Below the pieces are notes generated by a model. The model worked only from the letters and a program-made list of their open reading frames with translations, searched no databases and was not told the DNA's origin. Position numbers and translations under genes: made by a program. Source: JAFAZJ01 sp050183765 (lineage in GTDB: Bacteria > Pseudomonadota > Alphaproteobacteria > Reyranellales > Reyranellaceae). Taken from it: a stretch of DNA of 51,983 nt. Within the stretch, counting starts at the first letter, position 1. Each line of letters begins with the position of its first letter. Below are positions 42,414 through 51,206 of this stretch, piece by piece. The stretch spans positions 1 to 51,983 of the forward strand of contig JBFXAZ010000031.1 of the NCBI GenBank assembly GCA_050183765.1. The letters run 5' to 3'.

Positions 42414-43295
42414 ATGACGGACCACGACGACATCGCGGTCTTCGAGGAGGCGCGCCCCAGGTTGCTGGGGCTCGCCTATCGCATCATGGGCTCGCGCGCC
42501 GACGCCGAGGATGCGGTGCAGGACACCTTCGTGAAATGGAGCACCGCGCAGCGCAGCGAGATCGCCAACCCCGCGGCCTGGCTGATGACGAGCTGCACGC
42601 GGCGCTGCATCGATCTGTTGCGCGCGGCGCACCGGTCGCGCGTCGACTACGTCGGCACCTGGCTGCCCGAGCCCATGCACATGCTGACCGCCGACCCCGC
42701 CGAGGAAGCCCTGGGCTCCTCGCTGACCACGGCCTTCCTGCTGATGCTCGAGCGGCTGACGCCCAAGGAGCGCGCGGCCTACCTGCTGCACGAGATCTTC
42801 GACATCGACTATCCCGACATCGCCCGCGCGCTCGACATGAACCAGGCGGCCTGCCGCCAGCTGGTGTCGCGCGCCAGGGGCCATGTCGACGACGCCAGGG
42901 TGCGCCATGTCACGCCGCCTGCCCGGCAGGAGGCGCTGCTCGCGGCCTTCGAGTCGGCGATCGCCGGCGGCGACACGGGGACGCTGGCCGCCATGCTCTC
43001 GGACGACATCGCGCTCAGCGCCGATGGCGGCGGCAAGGTCGCCGCGGCCGCCCGCGTGCTGCACGGCAAGGCCAAGGTCATGGGGTTCTTCGATCTGGTC
43101 CTGCGCCGGTTCTGGTCGCAGTACCGGCTGGAAGCCGTCGACATCAACGGCGGACGCGGCTTTGTCGTGCGCAACGGCGATCAGGTCGAGGCCACCGTGT
43201 CCTTCGGCTACGACCAAGCCGGCCGTGCCAACGCCATCTACATCATGCGCAACCCGGACAAGCTCGCCCGGCTCGACGCCGCGTCGATCCGCTAG
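42414..43295 (+). CDS. ECF41-family RNA polymerase sigma factor
   Basis: A 293-residue sigma factor with sigma-2 (about 10-80; EDAVQDTFVKW and AWLMTSCTRRCIDLLR), sigma-4 (about 100-165; RLTPKERAAYLLHEIFDIDY and the HTH NQAACRQLVSRARGH) and a C-terminal SnoaL-like NTF2 domain (about 170-293). The three ECF41 signatures are present: WLPEP (83-87) in the linker, DGGGK (204-208) and NPDKL (280-284) in the extension. In this group no anti-sigma factor is needed; the extension itself holds and regulates activity. Co-transcribed with the AhpD-like gene. Confidence 0.93.
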   Translation: MTDHDDIAVFEEARPRLLGLAYRIMGSRADAEDAVQDTFVKWSTAQRSEIANPAAWLMTSCTRRCIDLLRAAHRSRVDYVGTWLPEPMHMLTADPAEEALGSSLTTAFLLMLERLTPKERAAYLLHEIFDIDYPDIARALDMNQAACRQLVSRARGHVDDARVRHVTPPARQEALLAAFESAIAGGDTGTLAAMLSDDIALSADGGGKVAAAARVLHGKAKVMGFFDLVLRRFWSQYRLEAVDINGGRGFVVRNGDQVEATVSFGYDQAGRANAIYIMRNPDKLARLDAASIR

Positions 43296-44380
43296 CGGCC
43301 GCGCGCGACGCACCACCACAGGCCGAGCGCCATCAGCGCGGCGCAGGTGCCGTAGAGCGGCGCCTGCGGCACCGCCGCGAAGACGATGCCGGCGATCACC
43401 GGCCCGACTGCGGCGCCGAGATCGCGCCAGGTCGAGTAGGTCGCCTGCGAGGCCAACAGGCCGGTCCGGGCACGCTCCGCCACCATGACGGGGACCAGCG
43501 TGTTGAACAGGCCGCGCGTCGTGACGACGAGAACGCTGCCGGCGAATTCGTGGCCCAGCGCGATCAGCACGAGGCCGCCGATCAGCGCCGCGCCGCTGAT
43601 CGTCGCCAGCGATCGCGCGCCGAAGCGATCGGCGAGCGCGCCACCGATCGGCGCCGTCACCACCTCCATGCCCCAGCGCGTCGCCAGCAGCAGCCCGGTG
43701 GCGACCACGGGCGCCACCGGCAGCTTCGTGTCCTTCAGCAGCAGGGCGAGGGTGACGATGAAGATGCCGTCGATCACCAGGCCGAGCGCGAAACCCCAGA
43801 GATCCAGCCGGCCCGGCTTGGGCAGGGTGAACCCCGCCGCCCTGCCGTCGTCGATGTCCAGCGCCGGCAGGCGCAGCGACAGCAGCATCGCCACCAGCCC
43901 GAAGCCGGCGACGATCAGGAACACGTCGCGCGGCCCGACGAGCGCGACCAGCGCCGTGCCGCCGGCCAGCGACATCACCTGGAAGGTGCCCAGCGCCGTG
44001 CGGTTGGCCGCCACCCGCTTGCCGGCGTTGGCGCGATCGGAGACGGCATAGGCCAGGACCGCCAGATTGAGCGCGGCGAACGAGATGCCCCACAGCACGC
44101 GCGCGCCCATCAGCACGACCTCGTGCGTGGCGATGGCGTAGGCGAGCGTCGACAACGCCGCGGTGGCAGCGGCGACGATCATCATCGGCCGCACGCCGAT
44201 GCGGTGGGTGAAATGCGCGACGATGGAGTTGGCCAGCAGCCGGACCCAGCGGTTGAGCGACAGCAGCACGCCGACGACGAACAGCGACACCCCGAAGGCA
44301 TCGGCGTAGAGCGGCAGGACGGCGTAGATCAGCGAATCGCCCATCTGCGCCAGCGCGATCACCAGCGCCGGCACCGCCAT
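43292..44380 (-). CDS. MFS transporter
   Basis: A 362-residue major facilitator with about eleven to twelve membrane helices. The LNRWVRLLANSIVAHFTHRIGVRPMM segment is the cytoplasmic loop 2-3 with its basic motif, and GRVLWGISFAALN-like segment marks helix 4-5. It starts at ATG 44380, directly before the first helix, and lies 30 bases downstream of the HSL-type hydrolase. The stop overlaps the last codons of the convergent sigma gene. Substrate unknown; possibly exports a product of the neighbouring hydrolases. Confidence 0.83.
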   Translation of the reverse strand: MAVPALVIALAQMGDSLIYAVLPLYADAFGVSLFVVGVLLSLNRWVRLLANSIVAHFTHRIGVRPMMIVAAATAALSTLAYAIATHEVVLMGARVLWGISFAALNLAVLAYAVSDRANAGKRVAANRTALGTFQVMSLAGGTALVALVGPRDVFLIVAGFGLVAMLLSLRLPALDIDDGRAAGFTLPKPGRLDLWGFALGLVIDGIFIVTLALLLKDTKLPVAPVVATGLLLATRWGMEVVTAPIGGALADRFGARSLATISGAALIGGLVLIALGHEFAGSVLVVTTRGLFNTLVPVMVAERARTGLLASQATYSTWRDLGAAVGPVIAGIVFAAVPQAPLYGTCAALMALGLWWCVARGR

Positions 44381-44409
44381 GGAAACCGGGGGCGTGGCGC
44401 GGGCGTCGC

Positions 44410-45363
44410 TCAGATCGGCCGCTCGATCAGCGCCTCGCGCAGCGCCAGCGCCGCCGTGGCGATGGCGCGACGCGCGGTGTGCAGGAGCGCGTAGCTGCCC
44501 AGGAAGCCGTGGTTCATGCCGCCGAACTCGACATGGTCGACGCGCACGCCGGCGTCGTTGAGACGGCGGACATAGGCGCGGCCCTCGTCGCGCAGCGGGT
44601 CGTAGCCGCAGGTCATCACGAAGGCCGGACAGACGCCCTGCAGCGAGGCCGCGTGCAGCGGCGCGGCGCGCCAGTCGCTGCGATCGGCCTCGTTGGGCAG
44701 GTAGCAGTCGATGAACCACTGCATGTTGGCGCAGGTCAGCCCGTAGCCGGTGGCGAAGAGCTGGTAGGACTCGGTCGTCGTCACTGCGTCGGTCACCGGA
44801 TAGGACAGCAGCTGGAAGCGCAGCGCGGCGATGCCCTCGTCGCGTGCCAGGATCGCGGCCGAGGCGGCGATGTTGGCGCCGGCGCTGTCGCCGCCGATCG
44901 CCAGGCGCGCGCCGTCGATGCCGACAGTCGCGGCGTTGGCGGCCAGCCAGCGCAGGGCGGCGGCCACGTCGTCGAAGGCGGCCGGGAAGGGATGCTCGGG
45001 CGCCAGCCGGTAGTCGACCGACATCACCGCGACGCCGGCGAAGACCGCGAGCCGCGCCGCCGTCACGTCATGGCTTTCGAGGTCGCCGATCACCCAGCCG
45101 CCGCCATGCACGTAGATCAGCGCCGGCAGCGCCTTGTCGGCCGGCGCCGATGCGGGACGGTAGATCCGCACCGGGATCGGACCGCCCGGCCCGGGAATCG
45201 TGCGGTCGCTCGAGGCCACGCCGTCGGGCCGCTTGCCGCCGGAAGCGCCGCGCGACTTCAGGAACATCTCGCGCGCGGCGACCGCGCCGACGCTTTCCCA
45301 GGCCGGCGGGTTGAGCCTGGCCGCGATGTCGAGCAGGCGTTTGACCTCAGGATCGAGCGCCAT
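44410..45363 (-). CDS. HSL-type alpha/beta hydrolase, copy 1
   Basis: A 317-residue esterase of the hormone-sensitive lipase family. The oxyanion motif is YVHGGGW (His86-Gly89), nucleophile GDSAGAN (Ser160), acid CGYDPLRDEG and catalytic His in GGMNHGFLGS. The N-terminal cap matches the family (MALDPEVKRLLDIAARL). It is a paralogue of the upstream gene, which has the same MALDP start and the nucleophile at the same residue number. Short-chain acyl ester substrates are typical. Confidence 0.92.
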   Translation of the reverse strand: MALDPEVKRLLDIAARLNPPAWESVGAVAAREMFLKSRGASGGKRPDGVASSDRTIPGPGGPIPVRIYRPASAPADKALPALIYVHGGGWVIGDLESHDVTAARLAVFAGVAVMSVDYRLAPEHPFPAAFDDVAAALRWLAANAATVGIDGARLAIGGDSAGANIAASAAILARDEGIAALRFQLLSYPVTDAVTTTESYQLFATGYGLTCANMQWFIDCYLPNEADRSDWRAAPLHAASLQGVCPAFVMTCGYDPLRDEGRAYVRRLNDAGVRVDHVEFGGMNHGFLGSYALLHTARRAIATAALALREALIERPI

Positions 45364-45364
45364 G

Positions 45365-46309
45365 TCAGCCGCCCAGCGCTTCGCGCACGGCCTGCGCGGC
45401 CGTGGTGATGGCGCGCCGCGCCTGCGGCAGCACGCCGGGCATGCCGATGAAACCGTGGATCAGGCTGCCGAACTCGATGTACTCGACCCGCACGCCGTCG
45501 GCCGCCAGCCGGCGCGCGTAGTCGGCGCCCTCGTCGCGCAGGGGATCGAAGCCGGCGGTGATCACCATCGCCGGCGCCACGCCCGCCAGGGTCGCCGCGC
45601 GCAGCGGCGAGCAGCGCCAGTCGGCACGGTCGGCGGCGGCCGGCACGTAGTGATCGTAGAAGTAGCGCATGGCGGCGACGGTCAGCAGGTAGCCGTCGGC
45701 GTTGCGCGCCATCGAGCCGGTGTTGGCCAGCGCATCGACCGCCGGATAGATCAGGCACTGATAGCCGATCCTCGGCGCGCCGGCATCGCGCGCCATCAGC
45801 GAGACGATCGCCGCGAGATTGCCGCCGGCGCTGTCGCCGCCCACCGCCAGCTTGCTCGCATCGCCGCCGATCGAGGCCGCGTTGTCCGCCACCCACTTCG
45901 TGGCCGCCCAGCAATCGTCGACCGCCGCGGGATAGCGATGCTCCGGTGCCAGGCGGTAGTCGACGGACACGACCAGCAGATTGCCATCGTGTGCAAGCCG
46001 CTGGCAGACCGTGTGGTGGGTCTCGATGTCGCCGATCACCCAGCCGCCGCCGTGGAAGAAGACGAGGATCGGCAGCCTGGCGTCGGCGGCCGCCGCTTTC
46101 GGCCGATAGATCCGCACCGGGATCTCGCCGGACGGACCGGGAATCTTGCGATCCTCCTGGGTCACGGTGTCGAGGATCGGTCCCTGGATCGGCGCGCGCG
46201 TGTCGCGCATCATGGTGCGCGCGTCGACCGGCGAAAGCGTGTGCAGCGCCGGCCGGCCGGCGGCGATCGCCGCGTCGAGCAGCAGACGGATGGTCGGATC
46301 GAGCGCCAT
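45365..46309 (-). CDS. HSL-type alpha/beta hydrolase, copy 2
   Basis: A 314-residue paralogue of the preceding gene: FFHGGGW (86-89), GDSAGGN (Ser160), AGFDPLRDEG and SLIHGFIG. The stop precedes the next start by one base, so the two are translationally linked. The N-terminal cap is MALDPTIRLLLDAAIA. The His block reads SLIHGF rather than MNHGF, a small difference that may alter substrate choice. ATG at 46309 is supported by the paralogue alignment. Confidence 0.92.
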   Translation of the reverse strand: MALDPTIRLLLDAAIAAGRPALHTLSPVDARTMMRDTRAPIQGPILDTVTQEDRKIPGPSGEIPVRIYRPKAAAADARLPILVFFHGGGWVIGDIETHHTVCQRLAHDGNLLVVSVDYRLAPEHRYPAAVDDCWAATKWVADNAASIGGDASKLAVGGDSAGGNLAAIVSLMARDAGAPRIGYQCLIYPAVDALANTGSMARNADGYLLTVAAMRYFYDHYVPAAADRADWRCSPLRAATLAGVAPAMVITAGFDPLRDEGADYARRLAADGVRVEYIEFGSLIHGFIGMPGVLPQARRAITTAAQAVREALGG

Positions 46310-46471
46310 CGCGCGATTCCTCTTTGTTCGTTGGATCAGATTCCGCGGATGATGGCGAGCTTCGCCGCACTGGCGCAATGGCAAAGCGTCTCCATATGAT
46401 CATGGCCGGCGTGCTACAGTGGCGTTGCCCCCCGGCGCAGCCTCAACGGGATTGCAAGACACCACGCGCCC

Positions 46472-47494
46472 ATGTCGTTCGATCCGGAACCCCGTCCCTC
46501 CGCGCCCGTCGCGCCACGCCCGCTGTGGCGCCGCGTCCTCGCCTGGCGACCGCGCCCGCGCAGCGCCGCGACCGCGGGCACGGCGCCCCGTCGCCGCTGG
46601 CGCTGGTGGCTGCTGATCCCGATCGTGCCGGTGCTCTATTACGCCATCGGCATGCTGGTGGTGCACACCATCGACGACAATCTCGATTTCCGCCCGCAAA
46701 GCGTCGCGCCCGGCGAGAGCCGCGCGGTGGCGGCGGCGGTGGCACTGGCGACCCGCGAGGTCGACCAGCACCGCTGGGTGGCGAGCGATCCGTTCTTCCT
46801 GCCCGCCTGGCCGCTCGACAACATGCCCAATTTCCAGATGGGCATCATGGCCTCGGTGGCGCGCTTCACCACCGAGCTGAAGGACCAGCTCGGCCGCACG
46901 CGCGGCTCCAGCCAGATCGACCGCGACCTGCAGGACGCCGCCGGCATGTTCCAGTTCCGCGGCGATCGCTGGGTGTGGGATCCCAGCATCTCGATCTGGC
47001 CGTCGGCGACCTCGGCGCAGCAATACCGTGCCGGCTATCGCGCGCTGATCGCCTACAACAAGCGCCTGGGCGCCGGGCACGCGACCTTCGACCGCCGCGC
47101 CGACAACCTGCAGTTCATCCTCGATCGCTTCGCCAACGACCTCGGCTCGGAGTCCGCGCGCCTGCAGCAGCACGTCCTGGAGCGCGGTGGCGAATTCTTC
47201 GACATGCAGTGCGACGACATCTTCTACTCGGTGAAGGGCCGCCTCTACGGCCAGTTCATCCTGCTGCGCGAGATCGGCGAGGACTTCAAGGGCGTGATCA
47301 ACGAGCGCCAGCTGACCGCGGCCTGGACCCAGATGCTCGACTCGTTCCGCGCCGCCGCGGCGTTGCAGCCGCCCGTGGTGTTCAACGGCCGGCCTGATTC
47401 CACGATGATGCCCAGCCACCTCGCCGCCCAGGGCTTCTTCGTGATGCGCGCACGCACCCAGCTGCGCGAAATCGTCGACATCCTGCAGAAATAG
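46472..47494 (+). CDS. DUF2333 family membrane protein
   Basis: A 340-residue protein of DUF2333: a proline-rich cytosolic N-terminus (about 1-40), one membrane helix (WWLLIPIVPVLYYAIGMLVVH) and a large periplasmic domain (about 65-340) with NFQMGIMASVARFTTELKD, DNLQFILDRFANDLGS and a C-terminal MMPSHLAAQGFFVMRARTQL block. No known function; some members are near cell-envelope genes. It is divergent from the hydrolase gene across 162 bases with no repeat or hairpin I can support. Confidence 0.85.
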   Translation: MSFDPEPRPSAPVAPRPLWRRVLAWRPRPRSAATAGTAPRRRWRWWLLIPIVPVLYYAIGMLVVHTIDDNLDFRPQSVAPGESRAVAAAVALATREVDQHRWVASDPFFLPAWPLDNMPNFQMGIMASVARFTTELKDQLGRTRGSSQIDRDLQDAAGMFQFRGDRWVWDPSISIWPSATSAQQYRAGYRALIAYNKRLGAGHATFDRRADNLQFILDRFANDLGSESARLQQHVLERGGEFFDMQCDDIFYSVKGRLYGQFILLREIGEDFKGVINERQLTAAWTQMLDSFRAAAALQPPVVFNGRPDSTMMPSHLAAQGFFVMRARTQLREIVDILQK

Positions 47495-47495
47495 T

Positions 47496-48068
47496 TCAAC
47501 CGATCGTCAGCCGCACGCGCTGCTTGCCGCCGTCGCGATTGCCCACGATCTTGAAGCCGTGCGCCGCGAACAGGCGTCGGGTGCCGGTCCAGGCGAAGGC
47601 CGCCGGCGCGGGCGCGCCGTTCTTCGCCGGTTTCACCGGATAGCCCTCGATGATCGTCGCGCCGCGCTTCTTCAGGCTGTCGATGGCGAACCCCAGCAGC
47701 GCCGAGGCCACCCCCTTGCCGCGGTGCCCGGCCTTGATGAAGAAGCACGGCACCGACCAGACCTCCTCCGCGTCGCCGCATCTGAAGCTCGGCGCGCGGT
47801 CGAGCTTGTCGAAGTCGGGGCGCCTGTCGAACGACACCCAGCCCACGGGTTCGCCGTCGACGTAGGCGACAGCGCCATGGGCGTGGCCGCCGCACACCAG
47901 GCCCTCGAAACGGCGGCGGTTCTCGTCGCCCTTCACCACGTCCCACTTCTCGCCCTTCCTCTGGCGCCAGTACATGCACCAGCAGCCGCCGACGGCGCCG
48001 CGCGGGCCGAACAGCCGCTCAAGGTCGGGCCACAGCCTGGGCGTCAGTTCCCGGCAGACGATGCGCAT
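47496..48068 (-). CDS. GNAT-family N-acetyltransferase
   Basis: A 190-residue protein with the GNAT fold: VPCFFIKAGHRGKGVASALL is the acetyl-CoA pyrophosphate loop (R-x-x-G-x-G/A), with AIDSLKKRGATIIEGYP following. N-terminal GGCWCMYWRQ and PVGWVSFDRR are typical of a YitI/YesJ-like small family. ATG at 48068 is preferred over 48101, as the domain begins at once. Stop overlaps nothing; DUF2333 stop lies 2 bases away on the other strand. Confidence 0.82.
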   Translation of the reverse strand: MRIVCRELTPRLWPDLERLFGPRGAVGGCWCMYWRQRKGEKWDVVKGDENRRRFEGLVCGGHAHGAVAYVDGEPVGWVSFDRRPDFDKLDRAPSFRCGDAEEVWSVPCFFIKAGHRGKGVASALLGFAIDSLKKRGATIIEGYPVKPAKNGAPAPAAFAWTGTRRLFAAHGFKIVGNRDGGKQRVRLTIG

Positions 48069-48143
48069 GGCCCCTCCGACAATCGGTTTGCCGCATTCCA
48101 CGCCACACGACTACCATGCGCCGTGCACTCGTCGGGAGGGACC

Positions 48144-48887
48144 GTGAGCGAGGAAGTCTGGCGGCGCATCGCCGAGCGCAAAGCCGCGCTCGATGCCCGT
48201 CGGCCGCTTGCGCCCGAACTGCTCGCCCGACTCGAGGCCTGGTACGAGGTCGAGCTGACCTATTCGTCCAACGCCATCGAGGGCAACACGCTCACGCGAT
48301 CCGAGACCGCCATCGTCCTGGAGAAGGGCCTGACCGTGCGCGGCAAGCCGTTGCGCGATCATATGGAGGCGACCGACCATCGCGACGCGCTGCGCTTCGT
48401 GCGCGAACTGGCGGCACGCGATGTCGCGCCGCGCGAGATCGACCTGCGCTCGATCCACGGCCTCGTCCTGGGCAAGACCGGCGGCGAGGCCGCCGGGCGA
48501 TACAGCCAGCAGCCGCGGTTCGTCGCCGGCTCGCGCTCGACCTTTCCCGAGCCTTCAGCCTTGCCGGCGCTGATGGCCGAATTCGCCGCCTGGCTCGCAG
48601 CAGCCCCGCCCTCGCCACAGGTCGCGCTCGACGCGCATCTGCGCCTGGTGAGTATCCACCCTTTTGCCGACGGCAACGGCCGTACCGCGCGGCTGCTGAT
48701 GAACCTGGTCCTGCTGCGCGCCGGCTACCCGCCGCTGATCGTGCCGCCGGAGCGTCGGCCCGACTACATCGACAGCCTGGAACGCGCCCAGGCCGACGGC
48801 GAGCGCGCCGCCTATGACCAGCTCATGGCGACGCTGCTGCTCGAATCGCTCGATCGCCACCTCGCGCTACTGGAAGGACGACCATGA
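48144..48887 (+). CDS. Fic-domain protein, class II (N-terminal inhibitory helix)
   Basis: A 247-residue Fic protein. The active-site motif is HPFADGNGR (172-180; catalytic His172, Gly/Arg intact), so it should transfer AMP or a related group to a protein target. The inhibitory motif is SNAIEG (42-47; Glu46), placed N-terminally as in class II Fic proteins. GTG at 48144 is chosen for the GGGAGGG ribosome site at 48134-48140. Stop overlaps the dehydratase start (ATGA). No antitoxin gene is nearby, in line with self-inhibition. Confidence 0.9.
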   Translation: MSEEVWRRIAERKAALDARRPLAPELLARLEAWYEVELTYSSNAIEGNTLTRSETAIVLEKGLTVRGKPLRDHMEATDHRDALRFVRELAARDVAPREIDLRSIHGLVLGKTGGEAAGRYSQQPRFVAGSRSTFPEPSALPALMAEFAAWLAAAPPSPQVALDAHLRLVSIHPFADGNGRTARLLMNLVLLRAGYPPLIVPPERRPDYIDSLERAQADGERAAYDQLMATLLLESLDRHLALLEGRP

Positions 48888-50620
48888 CCGTCAGACGAAA
48901 GACCCCGGAGCAGCTGCGCAGCCATCGCTGGTATGGCGCCGACGATTTGCGCTCCTTCGGCCATCGCTCGCGCACCAAGCAGATGGGCTACGCCAGCGAG
49001 GATTGGGCGGGCAAGCCGGTGATCGGCATCATCAACACCTGGTCGGAGGCGAACTCCTGCCACTTCCACCTGCGCCAGCGCGCCGAGGAGGTGAAGCGCG
49101 GCGTCTGGCAGGCCGGCGGCTTTCCCATCGAGATGCCGGCGATCTCGCTGGGCGAGGTGCTGATGAAGCCCACGACGATGATGTACCGCAACCTGCTGTC
49201 GATGGAGACCGAGGAGCTGCTGCGCTCGAACCCGATCGACGGAGCGGTGCTGCTGGGCGGCTGCGACAAGAACATCCCCGGCCTGCTGATGGGCGCCGTC
49301 AGCATGGACATCCCGGCCATCGTCGTGCCCGCCGGCCCGATGCTGCGCGGCAACTGGCGCGGCAAGCCGCTGGGCTCGGGCAGCGACGTCTGGAAGTACT
49401 GGATGGAGCTGAAGGCCGGCGGCATCAAGGACGCCGACTGGGACGAGATGGAAGACGGCATCGCCCGCAGCTTCGGCACCTGCATGGTGATGGGCACGGC
49501 GGCGACGATGATGTCGATGGCCGAGACGTTGGGCTTCACGCTGCCCGGCGCGTCGTCGATCCCCGCTGCCGACTCCAACCATGCCCGAATGGCGAGCCTG
49601 GTGGGACGGCGCGTCGTCGACATGGTGTGGGAGGACCTCAAGCCGTCGGACATCCTGAGCGCCAAGTCGTTCGACAATGCGATCCGCGCCCTGATGGCGA
49701 TGGGCGGCTCGACGAACGGCATCATCCATCTCGTGGCGCTGGCCGGCCGCGCCGGCATCCCGCTGACCCTGGACCGCTTCGACGAAATCGCGCGCACCAC
49801 GCCGCTGATCGCCAACATCCGCCCCTCGGGCCAGTACCTGATGGAGGACTTCTTCTACGCCGGCGGCCTGCGTGCCTTCCTCGAGAAGCTGCGGCCGATG
49901 CTGAACCTCGACGCGCGCACGGTGTCGGGCAAGACGCTGGGCGAGGACATCGCCGGCGCCGAGACGCTGATTCCCGAGGTGATCCTCGATGTCGACAAGG
50001 CGCTGAAGGCCGACGGCGCGCTGGCCGTGGTCAAGGGCAACCTCGCCCCCGACGGCGCGGTGATCAAGCCCTCGGCCGCCGAGCCGCGCCTGCACAAGCA
50101 CTCGGGACCGGCGCTGGTCTTCGAGGACTACAACGACATGGCCGCGCGCATCGACGATCCCAACCTCGACGTCACCGCCGACACCGTGCTGGTGCTCAAG
50201 CAATCGGGCCCGCTGGGCGGCCCGGGCATGCCGGAATGGGGCATGCTGCCGATCCCGCAGAAGCTGCTGAAGCAGGGCGTGCGCGACATGGTGCGCATCA
50301 GCGACGGCCGGATGAGCGGCACCAGCTACGGCGCCTGCGTCCTGCACGTCTCGCCCGAGAGCCATGTCGGCGGCCCGCTGGCGCTGGTGCGCACCGGCGA
50401 CATCATCGAGCTCGACATCGCCGCCCGCACCTTGAACATGAAGGTCAGCGACGAGGAGCTGGCCCTGCGCCGCGCCGGCTGGCAGGAGAAGCCGGTGGTC
50501 TACGGCCGCGGCTACGGCTGGATCTTCGCCAAGCACGTGCAGCAGGCCGACAAGGGCTGCGACTTCGACTTCCTGCGCGCCGACGCCGGCCCGAAGGTTC
50601 CGGAGCCGGAGATTCATTGA
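48884..50620 (+). CDS. IlvD/Edd-family sugar-acid dehydratase (L-arabinonate-type)
   Basis: A 578-residue dehydratase of the IlvD/Edd family, closest in pattern to L-arabinonate dehydratase. The [2Fe-2S] cysteines fall at positions 59 (NSCHFH), 127 (GGCDKN, with the adjacent Lys129) and 200 (FGTCMV), identical in numbering to the characterised L-arabinonate enzyme as I recall it. GRMSGTSYGACVLHVSPE near 480 is the catalytic Ser block. Expected to convert an aldonate to its 2-keto-3-deoxy form. No arabinose dehydrogenase or transporter is adjacent. Overlaps the Fic gene at its start and the OmpA-like gene at its end (TGATG). Confidence 0.91.
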   Translation: MTVRRKTPEQLRSHRWYGADDLRSFGHRSRTKQMGYASEDWAGKPVIGIINTWSEANSCHFHLRQRAEEVKRGVWQAGGFPIEMPAISLGEVLMKPTTMMYRNLLSMETEELLRSNPIDGAVLLGGCDKNIPGLLMGAVSMDIPAIVVPAGPMLRGNWRGKPLGSGSDVWKYWMELKAGGIKDADWDEMEDGIARSFGTCMVMGTAATMMSMAETLGFTLPGASSIPAADSNHARMASLVGRRVVDMVWEDLKPSDILSAKSFDNAIRALMAMGGSTNGIIHLVALAGRAGIPLTLDRFDEIARTTPLIANIRPSGQYLMEDFFYAGGLRAFLEKLRPMLNLDARTVSGKTLGEDIAGAETLIPEVILDVDKALKADGALAVVKGNLAPDGAVIKPSAAEPRLHKHSGPALVFEDYNDMAARIDDPNLDVTADTVLVLKQSGPLGGPGMPEWGMLPIPQKLLKQGVRDMVRISDGRMSGTSYGACVLHVSPESHVGGPLALVRTGDIIELDIAARTLNMKVSDEELALRRAGWQEKPVVYGRGYGWIFAKHVQQADKGCDFDFLRADAGPKVPEPEIH

Positions 50621-51132
50621 TGGACGTGCGGTGCGCCGCCCTGTTTGTCGCTGCCGCTCCTGTGCTGGCCGGCTGCGATCCGATGGCCGACTGCGCGCCG
50701 GGGCAGCTCGAGCGCTTCGGCAACCCGCGCGTCGCGTTCATGGTCTTCTTCGCGTCCGGGTCTTCCGCTTTGTCCGAGAAGGCGGACGAGACGATTCGCT
50801 CAGCATTGAAGTACGCAACCCGACCAGACGCGACTACAATCGCCCTGGAAGGCCACGCCGACTCCACGGGCGGTGCAGACGTCAATATCGATCTGTCCCG
50901 GCGACGCGCGGAAACGGTGCGAGAGGCCTTCATAGCAGCGGGCATTTCGGAGACTCGCATCTCCGTAGTCGCACATGGTGCCTCGAAACTCCTGATTCCA
51001 AGCCACCCACCTGCCTCTGACAATCGACGTGTCGAAGTTACGGTGTCGATTCCGACCGAGGAATGGATGGTAGGCTATCTCAGCTGCCGAGATGGGCTTC
51101 GTCGCGTACCCTCGACGACCGATCGCCGATAA
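50620..51132 (+). CDS. OmpA-like peptidoglycan-binding lipoprotein
   Basis: A 170-residue lipoprotein: signal peptide ending in VLAGC (Cys20, lipobox), then a linker and an OmpA C-terminal domain (about 40-150) with FASGSSALS, LEGHADSTGGADVN and LSRRRAETVREAFI, the peptidoglycan-binding signature. It is anchored in the outer membrane and holds the wall. Starts TGATG-overlapped with the dehydratase. The stretch 50750-51060 uses visibly more A- and T-ended codons than its neighbours, suggesting a different history. Confidence 0.88.
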   Translation: MDVRCAALFVAAAPVLAGCDPMADCAPGQLERFGNPRVAFMVFFASGSSALSEKADETIRSALKYATRPDATTIALEGHADSTGGADVNIDLSRRRAETVREAFIAAGISETRISVVAHGASKLLIPSHPPASDNRRVEVTVSIPTEEWMVGYLSCRDGLRRVPSTTDRR

Positions 51133-51206
51133 CTCCGGCGACCTTTCCGCGCTGGACGCCGGCCGGGATAGCCCCCTACGCTCGCGCTGTCCGATCGGGA
51201 GCGTCC

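Noticed and set aside
48812..50617. 601-codon minus-strand frame opposite the dehydratase
   Set aside because: His/Ala/Asp-rich antisense shadow; the plus strand has a complete IlvD/Edd protein.
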